Shown here: positions 7,709 to 16,452 of the stretch, in pieces | Layout: every line of letters starts with the position of its first letter | How positions within the stretch are numbered: the first letter of the stretch is position 1 | Origin: Streptomyces longhuiensis | GTDB lineage: Bacteria; Actinomycetota; Actinomycetes; Streptomycetales; Streptomycetaceae | NCBI RefSeq assembly: GCF_020616555.1 | Contig: NZ_CP085173.1 | Location: 3,979,501-4,043,500 of the forward strand | Direction: 5' to 3' | Length of the DNA: 64,000 nt | The notes under the pieces: model-generated | What the model was told of the DNA's origin: nothing | The model's input: only the letters and a program-made list of their open reading frames with translations | Database searches by the model: none | Position numbers and translations under genes: made by a program

Positions 7709-8419
7709 ATGGCGCGCGACCTCCAGGAGCAGATCAAAAAGCTCATCATCGACCGGCGGCTTCCCTCCGGTGCCTCCCTGCCCACCGAGCCCGAGTTGAT
7801 GGAGCTCCTCGGCGTCAGCCGGAACTCCGTGCGCGAGGCGCTCAAGGCCCTCCAGGCGATGGGCATCGTGGAGATCCGACACGGCTTCGGCACCTACGTC
7901 GGGCCGATGTCCATGGCCCCCATGATCGAGGGGCTCACCTTCCGCACCGTCGCCGGGCACTACCGCGGCGAGGACAGCCTGCTCCAGCTCCTCGAACTGC
8001 GCGAGGCCGTCGAGACCGGCCTCATCGCGCGCCTCGCCGGCCGCGTCCCCGAGGCCGACCTGACCGAACTGGACGCCCTCGTCGACCGCATGGACACCGA
8101 GGCGGCCACCGACGGCGCCGTGAGCCCGGGCACCGACCGCGCCTTCCACGCGACGCTCTACCGCGGCCTCGGGAACCCGCTGCTCGGCGAGGTCATGGAG
8201 GCGTTCTGGGACGCCTTCCACCGGGTGCGCACCGACCTCGTCGCCATCCCGCACGACCCGAAGGTCACCGGACTCCAGCACCGCGAGATCGTCGACGCGG
8301 TGCGCTCCGGCGACCCGCTGCGTGCGGAGCGCGCCATAAGGGAGCACTTCGGCGACATCCGCACCCGGCTGAGCACCCCGACCGGCAACCCGACGAGCAC
8401 CCCGAAGGGCACCCCGTGA
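7709..8419 (+). CDS. FadR-subfamily GntR transcriptional regulator
   Basis: A 236-residue regulator. The winged helix-turn-helix spans about residues 8-65, with the signatures LPSGASLPTEPEL and VSRNSVREALKALQAMG. The all-helical FCD effector domain follows, with the metal/ligand motif ELREAVE, a histidine in DRAFHATLYRG and the late QHREIVDAVRSGD. This group binds organic acids or sugar acids. No catabolic operon is attached: the tRNA repeats are upstream and cslA is downstream after 451 bases. The target is therefore unknown. The C-terminal tail is Thr/Pro-rich and probably disordered. Confidence 0.88.
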   Translation: MARDLQEQIKKLIIDRRLPSGASLPTEPELMELLGVSRNSVREALKALQAMGIVEIRHGFGTYVGPMSMAPMIEGLTFRTVAGHYRGEDSLLQLLELREAVETGLIARLAGRVPEADLTELDALVDRMDTEAATDGAVSPGTDRAFHATLYRGLGNPLLGEVMEAFWDAFHRVRTDLVAIPHDPKVTGLQHREIVDAVRSGDPLRAERAIREHFGDIRTRLSTPTGNPTSTPKGTP

Positions 8420-8870
8420 GCAGGGCGTGAACACCCCGGCGCGCGCCCGACGAGCAGCGTCCGCGCCCCCGGCGCGCGCTCCGTGAGCAACTCCTGAGCA
8501 CCCCATCCGCCCCAACAGGCGTGCCAAATCGCACGTATGACCGGTAAACAGCTTGTTTCGCTTCGTATCGCCCTTGCGATCATGATGAAGTGCGTAGAAC
8601 CCTGTCCTGGAGCCATTGGCTCCGATGAGGCAGGCGGCACACGGCAGTTGGGACCGGCACTCGGCCGGCGCCGGTTGCGCTCGACTCAGGGGTGGGGGCC
8701 CCGTTCATGAAGCGATGCCGAGGGGGGCATCATGCAACCGGAAGGCCGCCGTCTCAGTCTTAGACGGGGGACCGTGGCCTGCCACTGACACGTCCGGCGA
8801 GGTCGAGGGGGACCGAACCGGACGGATGACCGACGACCACGCAGTGACTTGCGTGCGGGGGGAATGACTC
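8420..8870 (+). other. 451-base gap before cslA, no gene seen
   Basis: Short frames here have no family resemblance or ribosome site. The stretch around 8540-8600 is the least GC-rich part and is the likely promoter zone of cslA. A small hairpin (GATGCC with GGGCATC, about 8714-8731) lies in the presumed leader. GGGGGA at 8856-8861 is the cslA ribosome site. Confidence 0.5.
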
Positions 8871-10790
8871 ATGACGTCGACGCCGACAGGCGCCCGGCAG
8901 AACTTCGACCCGTCCCAGACCACCCAGCTACGCGTGCCGCCGCATCGGACCGGCGGCTTCCGTCGCATCAAGAAGGCCCTGCCGCGCTACGACTACGAGC
9001 ACTACAGCCGGCTCGCGGGGCCGCTGACCCAGCCCGATCCCGGCAAGCCGTACAAGGTGCAGTACCGCTCACTGCTCTCACAGGAGCCGCACCGGCTGCG
9101 GGCCGCGCTGATGCTGGGCGCCGCGCCGCTCCTGTCTCTCGTACTGCTCTTCTGGCTGCTCCAGCCCGAGCACTGGACGGAGCGGGACTACCCGGCGTAC
9201 GACTTCCTGCCCGCGCTCGACGTCGTGATGCTGGTGTCGATCGGTCTGATCGAGTTCTTCCGCTGCATGAACGTGCTGTCGAACGCGCACGCCACGCTCG
9301 TCGCCCGCGACCCGATCCCGGTGGTGCCCGAGACCGGCACGAGGGTCGCGTTCCTGACCTCGTTCGTGCCCGGCAAGGAGCCGATCGAGATGGTGACGAA
9401 GACCCTGGAGGCGGCCGTGAAGCTGCGCCACCGGGGGCTGTTGCACATCTGGCTCCTCGACGAGGGCGACGACCCCGAGGTGAAGGCGGTCTGCGAGCGC
9501 CTCGGCGTGCACCACTTCTCCCGCAAGGGCGTCGCGAGGTGGAACCAGGCCAAGGGCCCGCACCGCGCCAAGACCAAGCACGGCAACTACAACGCCTGGC
9601 TGGACGCGCACGGCGACGACTACGACTACTTCGCCTCCGTCGACACCGACCACGTGCCGCTGCCCAACTACCTGGAGCGGATGCTCGGCTTCTTCCGCGA
9701 CGAGAACGTCGGCTTCGTCATCGGCCCGCAGGTCTACGGCAACTACGACTCCTTCGTCACGAAGGCCGCCGAGTCCCAGCAGTTCCTCTTCCACGCGCTC
9801 ATCCAGCGCGCGGGCAACGCCTACGGCGCCCCGATGTTCGTCGGCACCTCCAACGCCGTACGCATCAGGACCCTCAAGCAGATCGGCGGTCTGTACGACT
9901 CGATCACCGAGGACATGGCGACGGGCTTCGAGATCCACCGCGCCAAGAACCCGGCCACGGGCGAGAAGTGGAAGTCGGTCTACACGCCCGACGTGCTCGC
10001 CGTCGGTGAGGGACCGAACGCCTGGACCGACTTCTTCACCCAGCAGCTGCGCTGGTCCCGAGGCACGTACGAGACGATCCTCAAGCAGTTCTGGAAGGCG
10101 CCGTTCTCGCTGCCGCCGGGCCGCTTCTTCAACTACACGATGATGGTCATCTTCTACCCGATGTCCGCCATGAACTGGATCCTGGCGGCGCTGAGTTGCG
10201 CCCTGTTCCTCGGTCTCGGCGCGTCCGGCGTGAACATCGACCCGACCATCTGGCTGATGCTGTACGGCAACGCGTCCGCGCTGCAGATCGGCCTCTACAT
10301 CTGGAACCGCCGCCACAACGTGTCGCCGCACGAGCCCGAGGGCTCCGGCGGTATCGCGGGCATGGTGATGTCGGCGCTGTCCGCGCCGATCTACGCACGC
10401 TCCCTGATGGACGCCGTGCTGCGGCGCAAGAGCAAGTTCGTGGTGACCCCCAAGGGCGAGTCGGCCAGCCCCGACACACTGTTCGGCACGTTCCGCATCC
10501 ACCTGTTCTTCATCCTGGTCTTCGCGGCGTCCATGACCGCGTCCTTCGTGTTCGGGCACGCGCACCCGGCGATGCTCACCTGGGCCTCCTTCGCGCTGCT
10601 CATCACGGCCTCGCCGATCTTCGCCTGGCGATGGACGATGCGGCAGGACAGGAAGAAGCCGAAGCCGCCGGCCGCTCCCCCGGACCAAGGGGAGCACCTG
10701 GCTCCACCGGCGCACGCCGCGCAGGAGAAGCCGACCTGGGCCGCGCCCGACCAGACCATGCAGATCGCCCTTGGGGGACGTAAGAAATGA
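8871..10790 (+). CDS. cslA: Cellulose synthase-like glycosyltransferase family 2 (CslA)
   Basis: A 639-residue membrane glycosyltransferase making a beta-glycan at hyphal tips. Two membrane helices (about 78-98 and 112-132) precede the cytosolic GT2 domain. The substrate aspartates are in DEGD (197-200) and DTD (258-260), the base is in TED (346-348), and the processivity motif QxxRW is at 391-395. At least four more helices follow between about 420 and 590. GTG or ATG alternatives are not needed: ATG at 8871 has GGGGGA upstream. It overlaps glxA by ATGA, so the two are translationally coupled. The S. coelicolor equivalent is SCO2836, known to be needed for morphogenesis and tip glycan deposition. 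Confidence 0.95.
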   Translation: MTSTPTGARQNFDPSQTTQLRVPPHRTGGFRRIKKALPRYDYEHYSRLAGPLTQPDPGKPYKVQYRSLLSQEPHRLRAALMLGAAPLLSLVLLFWLLQPEHWTERDYPAYDFLPALDVVMLVSIGLIEFFRCMNVLSNAHATLVARDPIPVVPETGTRVAFLTSFVPGKEPIEMVTKTLEAAVKLRHRGLLHIWLLDEGDDPEVKAVCERLGVHHFSRKGVARWNQAKGPHRAKTKHGNYNAWLDAHGDDYDYFASVDTDHVPLPNYLERMLGFFRDENVGFVIGPQVYGNYDSFVTKAAESQQFLFHALIQRAGNAYGAPMFVGTSNAVRIRTLKQIGGLYDSITEDMATGFEIHRAKNPATGEKWKSVYTPDVLAVGEGPNAWTDFFTQQLRWSRGTYETILKQFWKAPFSLPPGRFFNYTMMVIFYPMSAMNWILAALSCALFLGLGASGVNIDPTIWLMLYGNASALQIGLYIWNRRHNVSPHEPEGSGGIAGMVMSALSAPIYARSLMDAVLRRKSKFVVTPKGESASPDTLFGTFRIHLFFILVFAASMTASFVFGHAHPAMLTWASFALLITASPIFAWRWTMRQDRKKPKPPAAPPDQGEHLAPPAHAAQEKPTWAAPDQTMQIALGGRKK

Positions 10791-12724
10791 AAGACGGTGC
10801 CAGCCGCCGCCGTGCCCGACGCATAGCCATCGGCTCGGTGGTGGTGCTAGCGCTTGCCGGGATGAACGGTCCGTGGCTCTACCGGTTCGGTTCGGCGAAG
10901 TACCACGAGTACAAGATCAACAGACCTGAGTACAAGGCCGAGAACGGCAAGTGGGACATCGTCGAGTTCCCCAAGGAGTACCGGCAGAACACGATCCACG
11001 CCGCCCTGCTGCACACGGGCAAGATCCTGCTCGTGGCCGGGTCCGGGAACAACCAGGACAACTTCGACGCGAAGAAGTTCGACACCCGGCTGTGGGACCC
11101 GGTGAAGGGGACGATCAAGAAGATCCCCACGCCCAGCGACCTGTTCTGCACGGGCCACACGCAGCTGGCCAACGGCAATCTGCTCATCGCCGGCGGCACC
11201 AAGAGCTACGAGAAGCTCAAGGGCGACGTCACCAAGGCCGGCGGCCTGATGATCGTCCACAACGAGGACCCGGACGAGCCGAAGACGATCCCCAAGGGGT
11301 CCAGGTTCACCGGCAAGGAGAACGGCAAGACCTTCGTCACCAGCGAGAACATCACCATCGAGCGGGCGAAGAAGGTCTTCGACCCCCAGACGGGCAGGTT
11401 CCTGCGCAACGACCCGGGCATCCGCCGGGTCTACGTCGAGGCGCAGAAGAGCGGCACGAAGTACGAGACGGGGACTCAGGACAACTACCGCGTGCAGGGC
11501 CTCAAGGGCGCCGACGCGCGCAACGTCTACGGCATCGCGCAGAAGCTCGCCCTGGACAAGAAGGACTTCCAGGGGATCAGGGACAGCTACGAGTTCGACC
11601 CGGTCGCCGAGAAGTACATCAAGGTCGACCCGATGAACGAGGCGCGCTGGTACCCGACGCTGACCACGCTCTCGGACGGCAAGGTCCTCTCGGTCTCCGG
11701 GCTCGACGACATCGGCCAGCTCGTGCCGGGCAAGAACGAGACGTACGACCCGAAGACCAGGAAGTGGACGTACACCAAGGGGATCCGCCAGTTCCCGACG
11801 TACCCGGCCCTCTTCCAGATGGAGGACGGGAGGATCTTCTACTCGGGCGCCAACGCGGGCTACGGGCCCGACAACGTCGGCCGCACGCCCGGCATCTGGG
11901 ATCTCGCGACCAACAAGTTCCAGAAGATTCCCGGGCTGAGCGACCCCGAACTGATGGAGACCGCGGGCACGGTGGAGCTGCCGCCCGCGCAGGACCAGCG
12001 CTACATGGTGGTCGGCGGCGGCGGGGTCGGCGAGTCCAAGGAGTCGAGCCGCAAGACGCGGATCGTCGATCTCAAGGCGAAGGACCCGAAGTTCGTCGAC
12101 GGGCCCGAGCTGGAGAAGGGCACGCGCTACCCGCAGTCCTCCACGCTCCCCGACGACACGGTCCTGGTGTCCGGCGGCTCCGAGGACTACCGCGGCCGCG
12201 GCGACTCGAACATCCACCAGGCGCGGCTGTACGACGTGAAGACCAACACGTTCAAGCGCGTCGCCGACCCGCTCGTCGGCCGCAACTACCACTCGGGCTC
12301 GCTCCTGCTGCCCGACGGCCGCGTGATGTTCTTCGGCTCGGACTCGCTCTACGCCGACAAGGCGAACACCAAGCCCGGCGTCTTCGAGCAGCGCATCGAG
12401 ATCTACACGCCGCCGTATCTGTACCAGGACTCGCGGCCCACGCTCAGCGGCGGCACGAAGACCGTCGCGCGCGGCGGCACGGCGACGTACAAGTCGGACC
12501 ACGCGACGGCGATCAGGACGGCCCGGCTGATCAGGCCGAGCGCGTCCACGCACGTCACGGACGTCGACCAGACGTCGATCGCCCTCGACCTGAAGAAGTC
12601 GAAGGACAGCGTCACGGTGACCATCCCGAACAACCGCAGCCTGGTCGAGTCGGGCTGGTACATGCTGTTCGTGACGGACGATCAGGGCACGCCCAGCAAG
12701 GCACAGTGGGTGCACGTGCCGTAG
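10787..12724 (+). CDS. glxA: Galactose oxidase-like mononuclear copper radical oxidase (GlxA)
   Basis: A 645-residue extracytoplasmic oxidase anchored by an N-terminal helix (residues 12-30). It has Kelch-type blades and a C-terminal immunoglobulin-like domain. The crosslinking Cys121 is in LFCTGHTQ; Trp288 and Tyr289 are in EARWYPT, and they match the known Trp stack and Tyr-Cys cofactor positions. Tyr501-His502 in GRNYHSGS and the late His643 in QWVHVP fit the remaining copper ligands. It oxidises terminal alcohols of the CslA glycan and makes hydrogen peroxide. The start overlaps the cslA stop. S. coelicolor SCO2837 is the counterpart. Confidence 0.95.
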   Translation: MKDGASRRRARRIAIGSVVVLALAGMNGPWLYRFGSAKYHEYKINRPEYKAENGKWDIVEFPKEYRQNTIHAALLHTGKILLVAGSGNNQDNFDAKKFDTRLWDPVKGTIKKIPTPSDLFCTGHTQLANGNLLIAGGTKSYEKLKGDVTKAGGLMIVHNEDPDEPKTIPKGSRFTGKENGKTFVTSENITIERAKKVFDPQTGRFLRNDPGIRRVYVEAQKSGTKYETGTQDNYRVQGLKGADARNVYGIAQKLALDKKDFQGIRDSYEFDPVAEKYIKVDPMNEARWYPTLTTLSDGKVLSVSGLDDIGQLVPGKNETYDPKTRKWTYTKGIRQFPTYPALFQMEDGRIFYSGANAGYGPDNVGRTPGIWDLATNKFQKIPGLSDPELMETAGTVELPPAQDQRYMVVGGGGVGESKESSRKTRIVDLKAKDPKFVDGPELEKGTRYPQSSTLPDDTVLVSGGSEDYRGRGDSNIHQARLYDVKTNTFKRVADPLVGRNYHSGSLLLPDGRVMFFGSDSLYADKANTKPGVFEQRIEIYTPPYLYQDSRPTLSGGTKTVARGGTATYKSDHATAIRTARLIRPSASTHVTDVDQTSIALDLKKSKDSVTVTIPNNRSLVESGWYMLFVTDDQGTPSKAQWVHVP

Positions 12725-12737
12725 GGGCAAATACGTA

Positions 12738-12767
12738 GGGGGGTGGGGGCCCGGGCCCCCACCCCCC
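12738..12767. terminator. Palindromic terminator between glxA and cslZ
   Basis: A 30-base near-perfect palindrome centred on GGGCCCGGGCCC lies between the converging glxA and GH6 genes, so it can stop transcription from both sides. Confidence 0.75.
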
Positions 12768-12790
12768 TTGCTGCTTTCCGGCCGCTGCCC

Positions 12791-13828
12791 CTACTTGGTG
12801 GCCTTGGCGAGGCCGATCGCGTACTCCGGCCACCAGGCCCCCGCCTTCGGGCCGCCCTTGCAGTCGCCGTCCGACTCGCCGGGCCGCTTGACCCACAGGT
12901 ACGCCTTGACCAGGGGGTCGCCCGTCTTGGTGCCGGGCTCCTCGCCCAGCGCCCGCCCGGGCGGGTTGCACCAGCGCTGGTCGGGGTTGCCGCCCGTGTA
13001 GGGCCCGTTCCCGTTGCGGCTGGTGTCGATGACGAACGGCTTGTTGCCGACCTTCGCCGAGAGCTCCTTGCCGTACTTCACGGAGTCCGCGGTGGTGTAG
13101 AAGTTCGACACATTGACCGAGAAGCCGTCGGCCTGGTCGATGCCGGACCACTGGAGCGGCTGGAAGATCTGGTCGGGCTTGCCCCAGCCGGCGTTGCCCG
13201 CGTCGAGGTAGACCGTCGTGTTCTTCAACGACTTGAGCTTGCCGACGGCGCCCTTGAGGAGGTCGTAACGCTCCTCGTGGAACTCCTCCGGCGTGCAGTT
13301 GTCCACCATGTGCTGCACGGCGTCCGGCTCCAGGATCACCGTCGCGTGCCGGTCGCCGATGCCCTTGGCGACGCTGTCGATGAACGCCCGGTACTGGTTC
13401 CCGTCGGCCGCGCCGCCCTTGGAGAACTGGCCGCAGTCGCGGTGCGGGATGTTGTAGAGCACGAGCAGGGCGTCCCGGTCGGCCTCGTCGGCAGCCTCGG
13501 TGTAGCCCCGGGCCTGGTCCTCCGCGTTCTCCGGGAGGATCCACTCGCCGCTCGGCTGCTCGGCTATCTTCCGGATCTGCTCGGCGTCGTCCTTCTTGCC
13601 GGCCTTCTCGTAGGCGGCGACCTGCTTGGCGGCGCTGCCGTCCGGGTTGACCCAGTACGGGTCGGACCCCTTCGGCTGCTGCTTCACGGGTGACGGTGAG
13701 CCGTTCTTGTCCTTGCCGTCCCCGGAGGAACATCCGGACACCAGCAGCGCCGCCCCCACGGCCGCCGCTCCCGCCCTCACCCCCCAGGCGCCGACACCGC
13801 GTACGCGGCCTGCGTCCTTGCGGTACAT
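12791..13828 (-). CDS. cslZ: GH6 endoglucanase-type lipoprotein (CslZ)
   Basis: A 345-residue exported hydrolase. The lipobox LVSGC near residue 33 marks it as a lipoprotein. The GH6 barrel contains the catalytic-acid region YNIPHRDCGQFS, the block VILEPDA, the substrate strand WVKRPGESDGDC and the aromatic PDQRWCNPPGR. The acid Asp of the first motif and the Asp/Glu in the late one are present. It faces glxA across a palindromic terminator and is the counterpart of SCO2838. It probably trims or releases the glycan made by CslA. The N-terminal linker of about 60 residues is rich in Lys, Gly and Pro. Confidence 0.9.
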   Translation of the reverse strand: MYRKDAGRVRGVGAWGVRAGAAAVGAALLVSGCSSGDGKDKNGSPSPVKQQPKGSDPYWVNPDGSAAKQVAAYEKAGKKDDAEQIRKIAEQPSGEWILPENAEDQARGYTEAADEADRDALLVLYNIPHRDCGQFSKGGAADGNQYRAFIDSVAKGIGDRHATVILEPDAVQHMVDNCTPEEFHEERYDLLKGAVGKLKSLKNTTVYLDAGNAGWGKPDQIFQPLQWSGIDQADGFSVNVSNFYTTADSVKYGKELSAKVGNKPFVIDTSRNGNGPYTGGNPDQRWCNPPGRALGEEPGTKTGDPLVKAYLWVKRPGESDGDCKGGPKAGAWWPEYAIGLAKATK

Positions 13829-14181
13829 CCACTCCCCCTTGGGTGCCCTGTACGACTCTCAATCCTGGCATACGGGCCGCGGCGACCACGAGGGCGGACA
13901 GGGTTCGTCAAATACCTGTTACAGCCCCCGCGTTCGGTGTTCACCGAGGCCGCGAGCGCATCCGGACTTGGCGTCAAACAGCCTCTAGGCCGCGTCGCCC
14001 ATCCGCTCTAGAGTCGTCGTGAGCGGCCCGAGCCCCGGCCTGCACCACCTCCGGGAGAGCAGGTCTCTCCTGACCTCCCGCGCCGACGCCGGGTTACTCC
14101 CGCAGCCCGAGCGCGCGCGGTCGAGGACCAGCCCGGCCGGCGTCTCCCCGGGGGGAGCGGGCCGCCGGCCGGGCCAGGTTG
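13829..14181. other. 353-base gap between cslZ and the sortase, no convincing gene
   Basis: The right half holds a large hairpin (14131-14174), listed separately. The left half carries the presumed cslZ promoter on the minus strand. A 64-codon plus-strand frame at 14019 has no ribosome site and runs through the hairpin, so it is not called. Confidence 0.5.
14131..14174 (-). terminator. Large hairpin after the class F sortase
   Basis: GCCCGGCCGG pairs with CCGGCCGGGC. An inner CTCCCC/GGGGAG stem sits between them, and the hairpin lies just past the sortase stop on the minus strand. Confidence 0.7.
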
Positions 14182-14856
14182 TCAGCGCGCGGGCGCGTCG
14201 GTCACACCGGTGAGGTACGCGGACACGACGACGTTGGCGGTGTAGGTGCGCGACGCCCGGTCGAAGGAGCCACCGCACGTGATCAGCCGCAGCTCGGCCC
14301 GGTCGGACTGCCGCTGGCCGTAAGCCTTTTGCGCGTCGAACCGGTCGCGGCTGAAGACCTGCACGTCGTCGACGGTGAACTCGGCGACGGAGTGGTCGTC
14401 CCGCGCGACCCGCACCTTGTCGCCCGGCTTGGCCGAGCTGAGGTGGTAGAACACGGCGGGCCTCGTGTCCGTGTCGACGTGCCCGACGAGCAGGGCCGTG
14501 CCGCGCTCGCCCGGCTTCACGCCGCCGCCGTACCAGCCGACGACGCCTGCCTGCGAGAACGGCGGCGGGTCGATCGCGCCGTTCCCGTCGAGGCCGCGGG
14601 CCTTCACGGGCGCCTCGATCTTCAGTGCGGAGACATCGATGCGCTGCGGCTCCGCGCCGGCCATCGGCTTGTGCGCGGGCGGCAGTTCGACGCCGAGCGG
14701 CCGTCCGACGGCGGCCGCGTCGCCCGTGGTGGGCGCGGACAGGCCGTGGATATCGGTGACTCCGCGGCCCCACAGCCACAGGCCGAGCAGCAGTACGGCC
14801 CAGGCCACTCCGGTCACGAGCCGCCCGTTGCCGTGCGGTCGTTCGCCGTCAGCCAT
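14182..14856 (-). CDS. Class F sortase
   Basis: A 224-residue membrane-anchored transpeptidase. One N-terminal helix (13-30) leads to the sortase barrel. The catalytic triad is visible: His126 in LVGHVDTD, Cys194 in LITCGGSF and Arg203 in ASRTYTANV. The His-Val-Asp-Thr and Thr-Cys-Gly-Gly motifs are those of class F, an actinobacterial group with largely unknown substrates. The protein encoded immediately upstream (14870) has a signal peptide and a C-terminal helix with an Arg tail, so it is the obvious partner, although it has no LPXTG-like motif. The 13-base gap means the two are one operon. Confidence 0.9.
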   Translation of the reverse strand: MADGERPHGNGRLVTGVAWAVLLLGLWLWGRGVTDIHGLSAPTTGDAAAVGRPLGVELPPAHKPMAGAEPQRIDVSALKIEAPVKARGLDGNGAIDPPPFSQAGVVGWYGGGVKPGERGTALLVGHVDTDTRPAVFYHLSSAKPGDKVRVARDDHSVAEFTVDDVQVFSRDRFDAQKAYGQRQSDRAELRLITCGGSFDRASRTYTANVVVSAYLTGVTDAPAR

Positions 14857-14869
14857 GATCGGCCCCCGC

Positions 14870-15445
14870 TCACTCTGAGCGGCGCCGGCGGACGCTGCGC
14901 AGGGCCACGGCGACGGCCGCGACCGCCGCGAGCACCAGGCCCAGCACCGTGTGCCGGGTGCCGGGGCCCTCCTCGCGCAGACCGTCGGTGATCTCGGTGG
15001 TGTGGGCCGCGGTGAGCTGCGCGGTACCGCCGCCGCCCGCGTGCACGGGTGCGGTGGGGACCGGCGCGGGGCGGCCCTCCTGGAGGACCTCGACGCTGCC
15101 CTTGACCCTGCCGGTGACGCCGTCGCAGGTCACCCTGATCTCGTAGATCCCGGGCGTCGCGGACGAGCGGATGCGGGCCTGGGTGGTCAGCGTGGGCTGG
15201 TCGGCGGACGGGGCGAGATCGCCGGGCGCCTCGAAGGCGTCCGAGTAGGCCTTGCCCTTGGATTCCCTGCAACCGGAGACCCTGAGGTCTACCTGGGTCC
15301 CGGGGGCGGGGGCGAAGGGGGTGACGGTGATGGAACCGGTGGATCCGTCGGATCCCCCGCCTTCCGCGTGGGCGGCGGCGACGGGCAGTGTCACCAGAAC
15401 GGCGGCCGCCCCTATGGCACGGAGAGCGAACATCTCTCTACGCAT
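14870..15445 (-). CDS. Secreted, C-terminally anchored protein paired with class F sortase
   Basis: A 191-residue exported protein. The signal peptide ends in AAAHA near residue 27. A beta-sandwich-like domain follows (ITVTPFAPAPGTQVDLRVSGC to YEIRVTCDG) with two cysteines that could pair. A Gly/Thr-rich stalk leads to a C-terminal helix (VLGLVLAAVAAVAVAL) and the tail RSVRRRRSE. The layout is that of a cell-wall-anchored protein, but no LPXTG or LAXTG pentapeptide precedes the helix; the nearest polar stretch is EGPGTRHTV. It may be a membrane protein or a substrate with a non-canonical signal. Start at 15445 or 15433. Confidence 0.75.
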   Translation of the reverse strand: MRREMFALRAIGAAAVLVTLPVAAAHAEGGGSDGSTGSITVTPFAPAPGTQVDLRVSGCRESKGKAYSDAFEAPGDLAPSADQPTLTTQARIRSSATPGIYEIRVTCDGVTGRVKGSVEVLQEGRPAPVPTAPVHAGGGGTAQLTAAHTTEITDGLREEGPGTRHTVLGLVLAAVAAVAVALRSVRRRRSE

Positions 15446-15532
15446 TGTGAACCTCCTGTATTGGAAGGGTCACGCGCGCGGGCCCGATCCGCATCCCGGG
15501 GGCACCGGAAACGGCCGCCCCCGGGACCGGGA

Positions 15533-16312
15533 TCAGACGAGTTCGACCAGGTCAGCGATGGAATCGACGACCTCGGAAGGCCGGAAGGGATAGCGGTCGA
15601 CGTCGGCCCTGCCCGTGAGCCCCGTCAGGACGAGGAAGGTCTTCATCCCGGCCTCGAGGCCCGCGAGGACGTCGGTGTCCATACGGTCGCCGATCATGGC
15701 GCTGGTCTCCGAGTGCGCCCCGATCGCGTTCAGGCCGGTGCGCATCATCAGCGGGTTCGGCTTGCCCGCGAAGTACGGCTGCTTGCCGGTCGCCTTGGTG
15801 ATCAGCGCGGCGACGGCGCCGGTGGCGGGCAGCGGGCCCTCGGTGGAGGGGCCCGTCTCGTCCGGGTTGGTGCAGATGAAGCGGGCGCCGTCGTTGATCA
15901 GTCGGACGGCCTTCGTCATGGCCTCGAACGAGTAGGTGCGCGTCTCGCCGAGGACCACGTAGTCGGGGTCGTGGTCGGTGAGGACGTACCCGATGTCGTG
16001 CAGCGCCGTCGTCAGACCGGCCTCGCCGATCACGTACGCCGTGCCGCCGGGGCGCTGGTCGTCGAGGAACTTGGCGGTGGCCAGGGCCGACGTCCAGATG
16101 TTCTCGACCGGCACCTCCAGGCCCATGCGGGTCAGCCGGGCCTGGAGGTCGCGGGCGGTGTAGATCGAGTTGTTCGTCAGCACCAGGAAGGGCTTGCCCG
16201 ACTCGCGGAGCTTCTTGACGAAGGCATCGGCGCCGGGGATCGGCACGCCCTCGTGGATGAGCACACCGTCCATGTCGGTGAGCCACGATTCGATGGGCTT
16301 GCGCTCTGCCAT
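15533..16312 (-). CDS. HAD-IIA family phosphatase (NagD-like)
   Basis: A 259-residue cytosolic phosphatase. Motif I is WLTDMDGVL with the nucleophile and acid/base Asp pair, motif II is LTNNS, the lysine is in YFAGKPNP, and the metal Asp pair is in MIGDRMDTDVLAG. The C2A cap between about residues 75 and 180 marks subfamily IIA, like NagD and p-nitrophenyl phosphatases. The ATG at 16312 has GGAG upstream; longer frames lack one. It lies 140 bases downstream of the phosphonate-type transporter operon on the same strand and could act with it, but NagD-like enzymes have broad substrates. Confidence 0.87.
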   Translation of the reverse strand: MAERKPIESWLTDMDGVLIHEGVPIPGADAFVKKLRESGKPFLVLTNNSIYTARDLQARLTRMGLEVPVENIWTSALATAKFLDDQRPGGTAYVIGEAGLTTALHDIGYVLTDHDPDYVVLGETRTYSFEAMTKAVRLINDGARFICTNPDETGPSTEGPLPATGAVAALITKATGKQPYFAGKPNPLMMRTGLNAIGAHSETSAMIGDRMDTDVLAGLEAGMKTFLVLTGLTGRADVDRYPFRPSEVVDSIADLVELV

Positions 16313-16452
16313 GTGCCGGTCTCCTGCCATACAAGAAAACACTGGGGTCAAGAAATAGCTGGGACGCCGGGACCACGCTGTGCCGACGCCCCCAGCCTAA
16401 TCAGCACCGCCTGATCTTGACCCCGCCGAGTCCGCGGAAGCGGGTCCGCAGG

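Noticed and set aside
12738..12767. GC-rich palindrome after glxA as a regulator site
   Set aside because: Its place between convergent stop codons fits a terminator better.
13985..14779. A 264-codon minus-strand frame over the sortase region
   Set aside because: It overlaps the class F sortase in another frame and has a shadow-like Arg/Gly composition.
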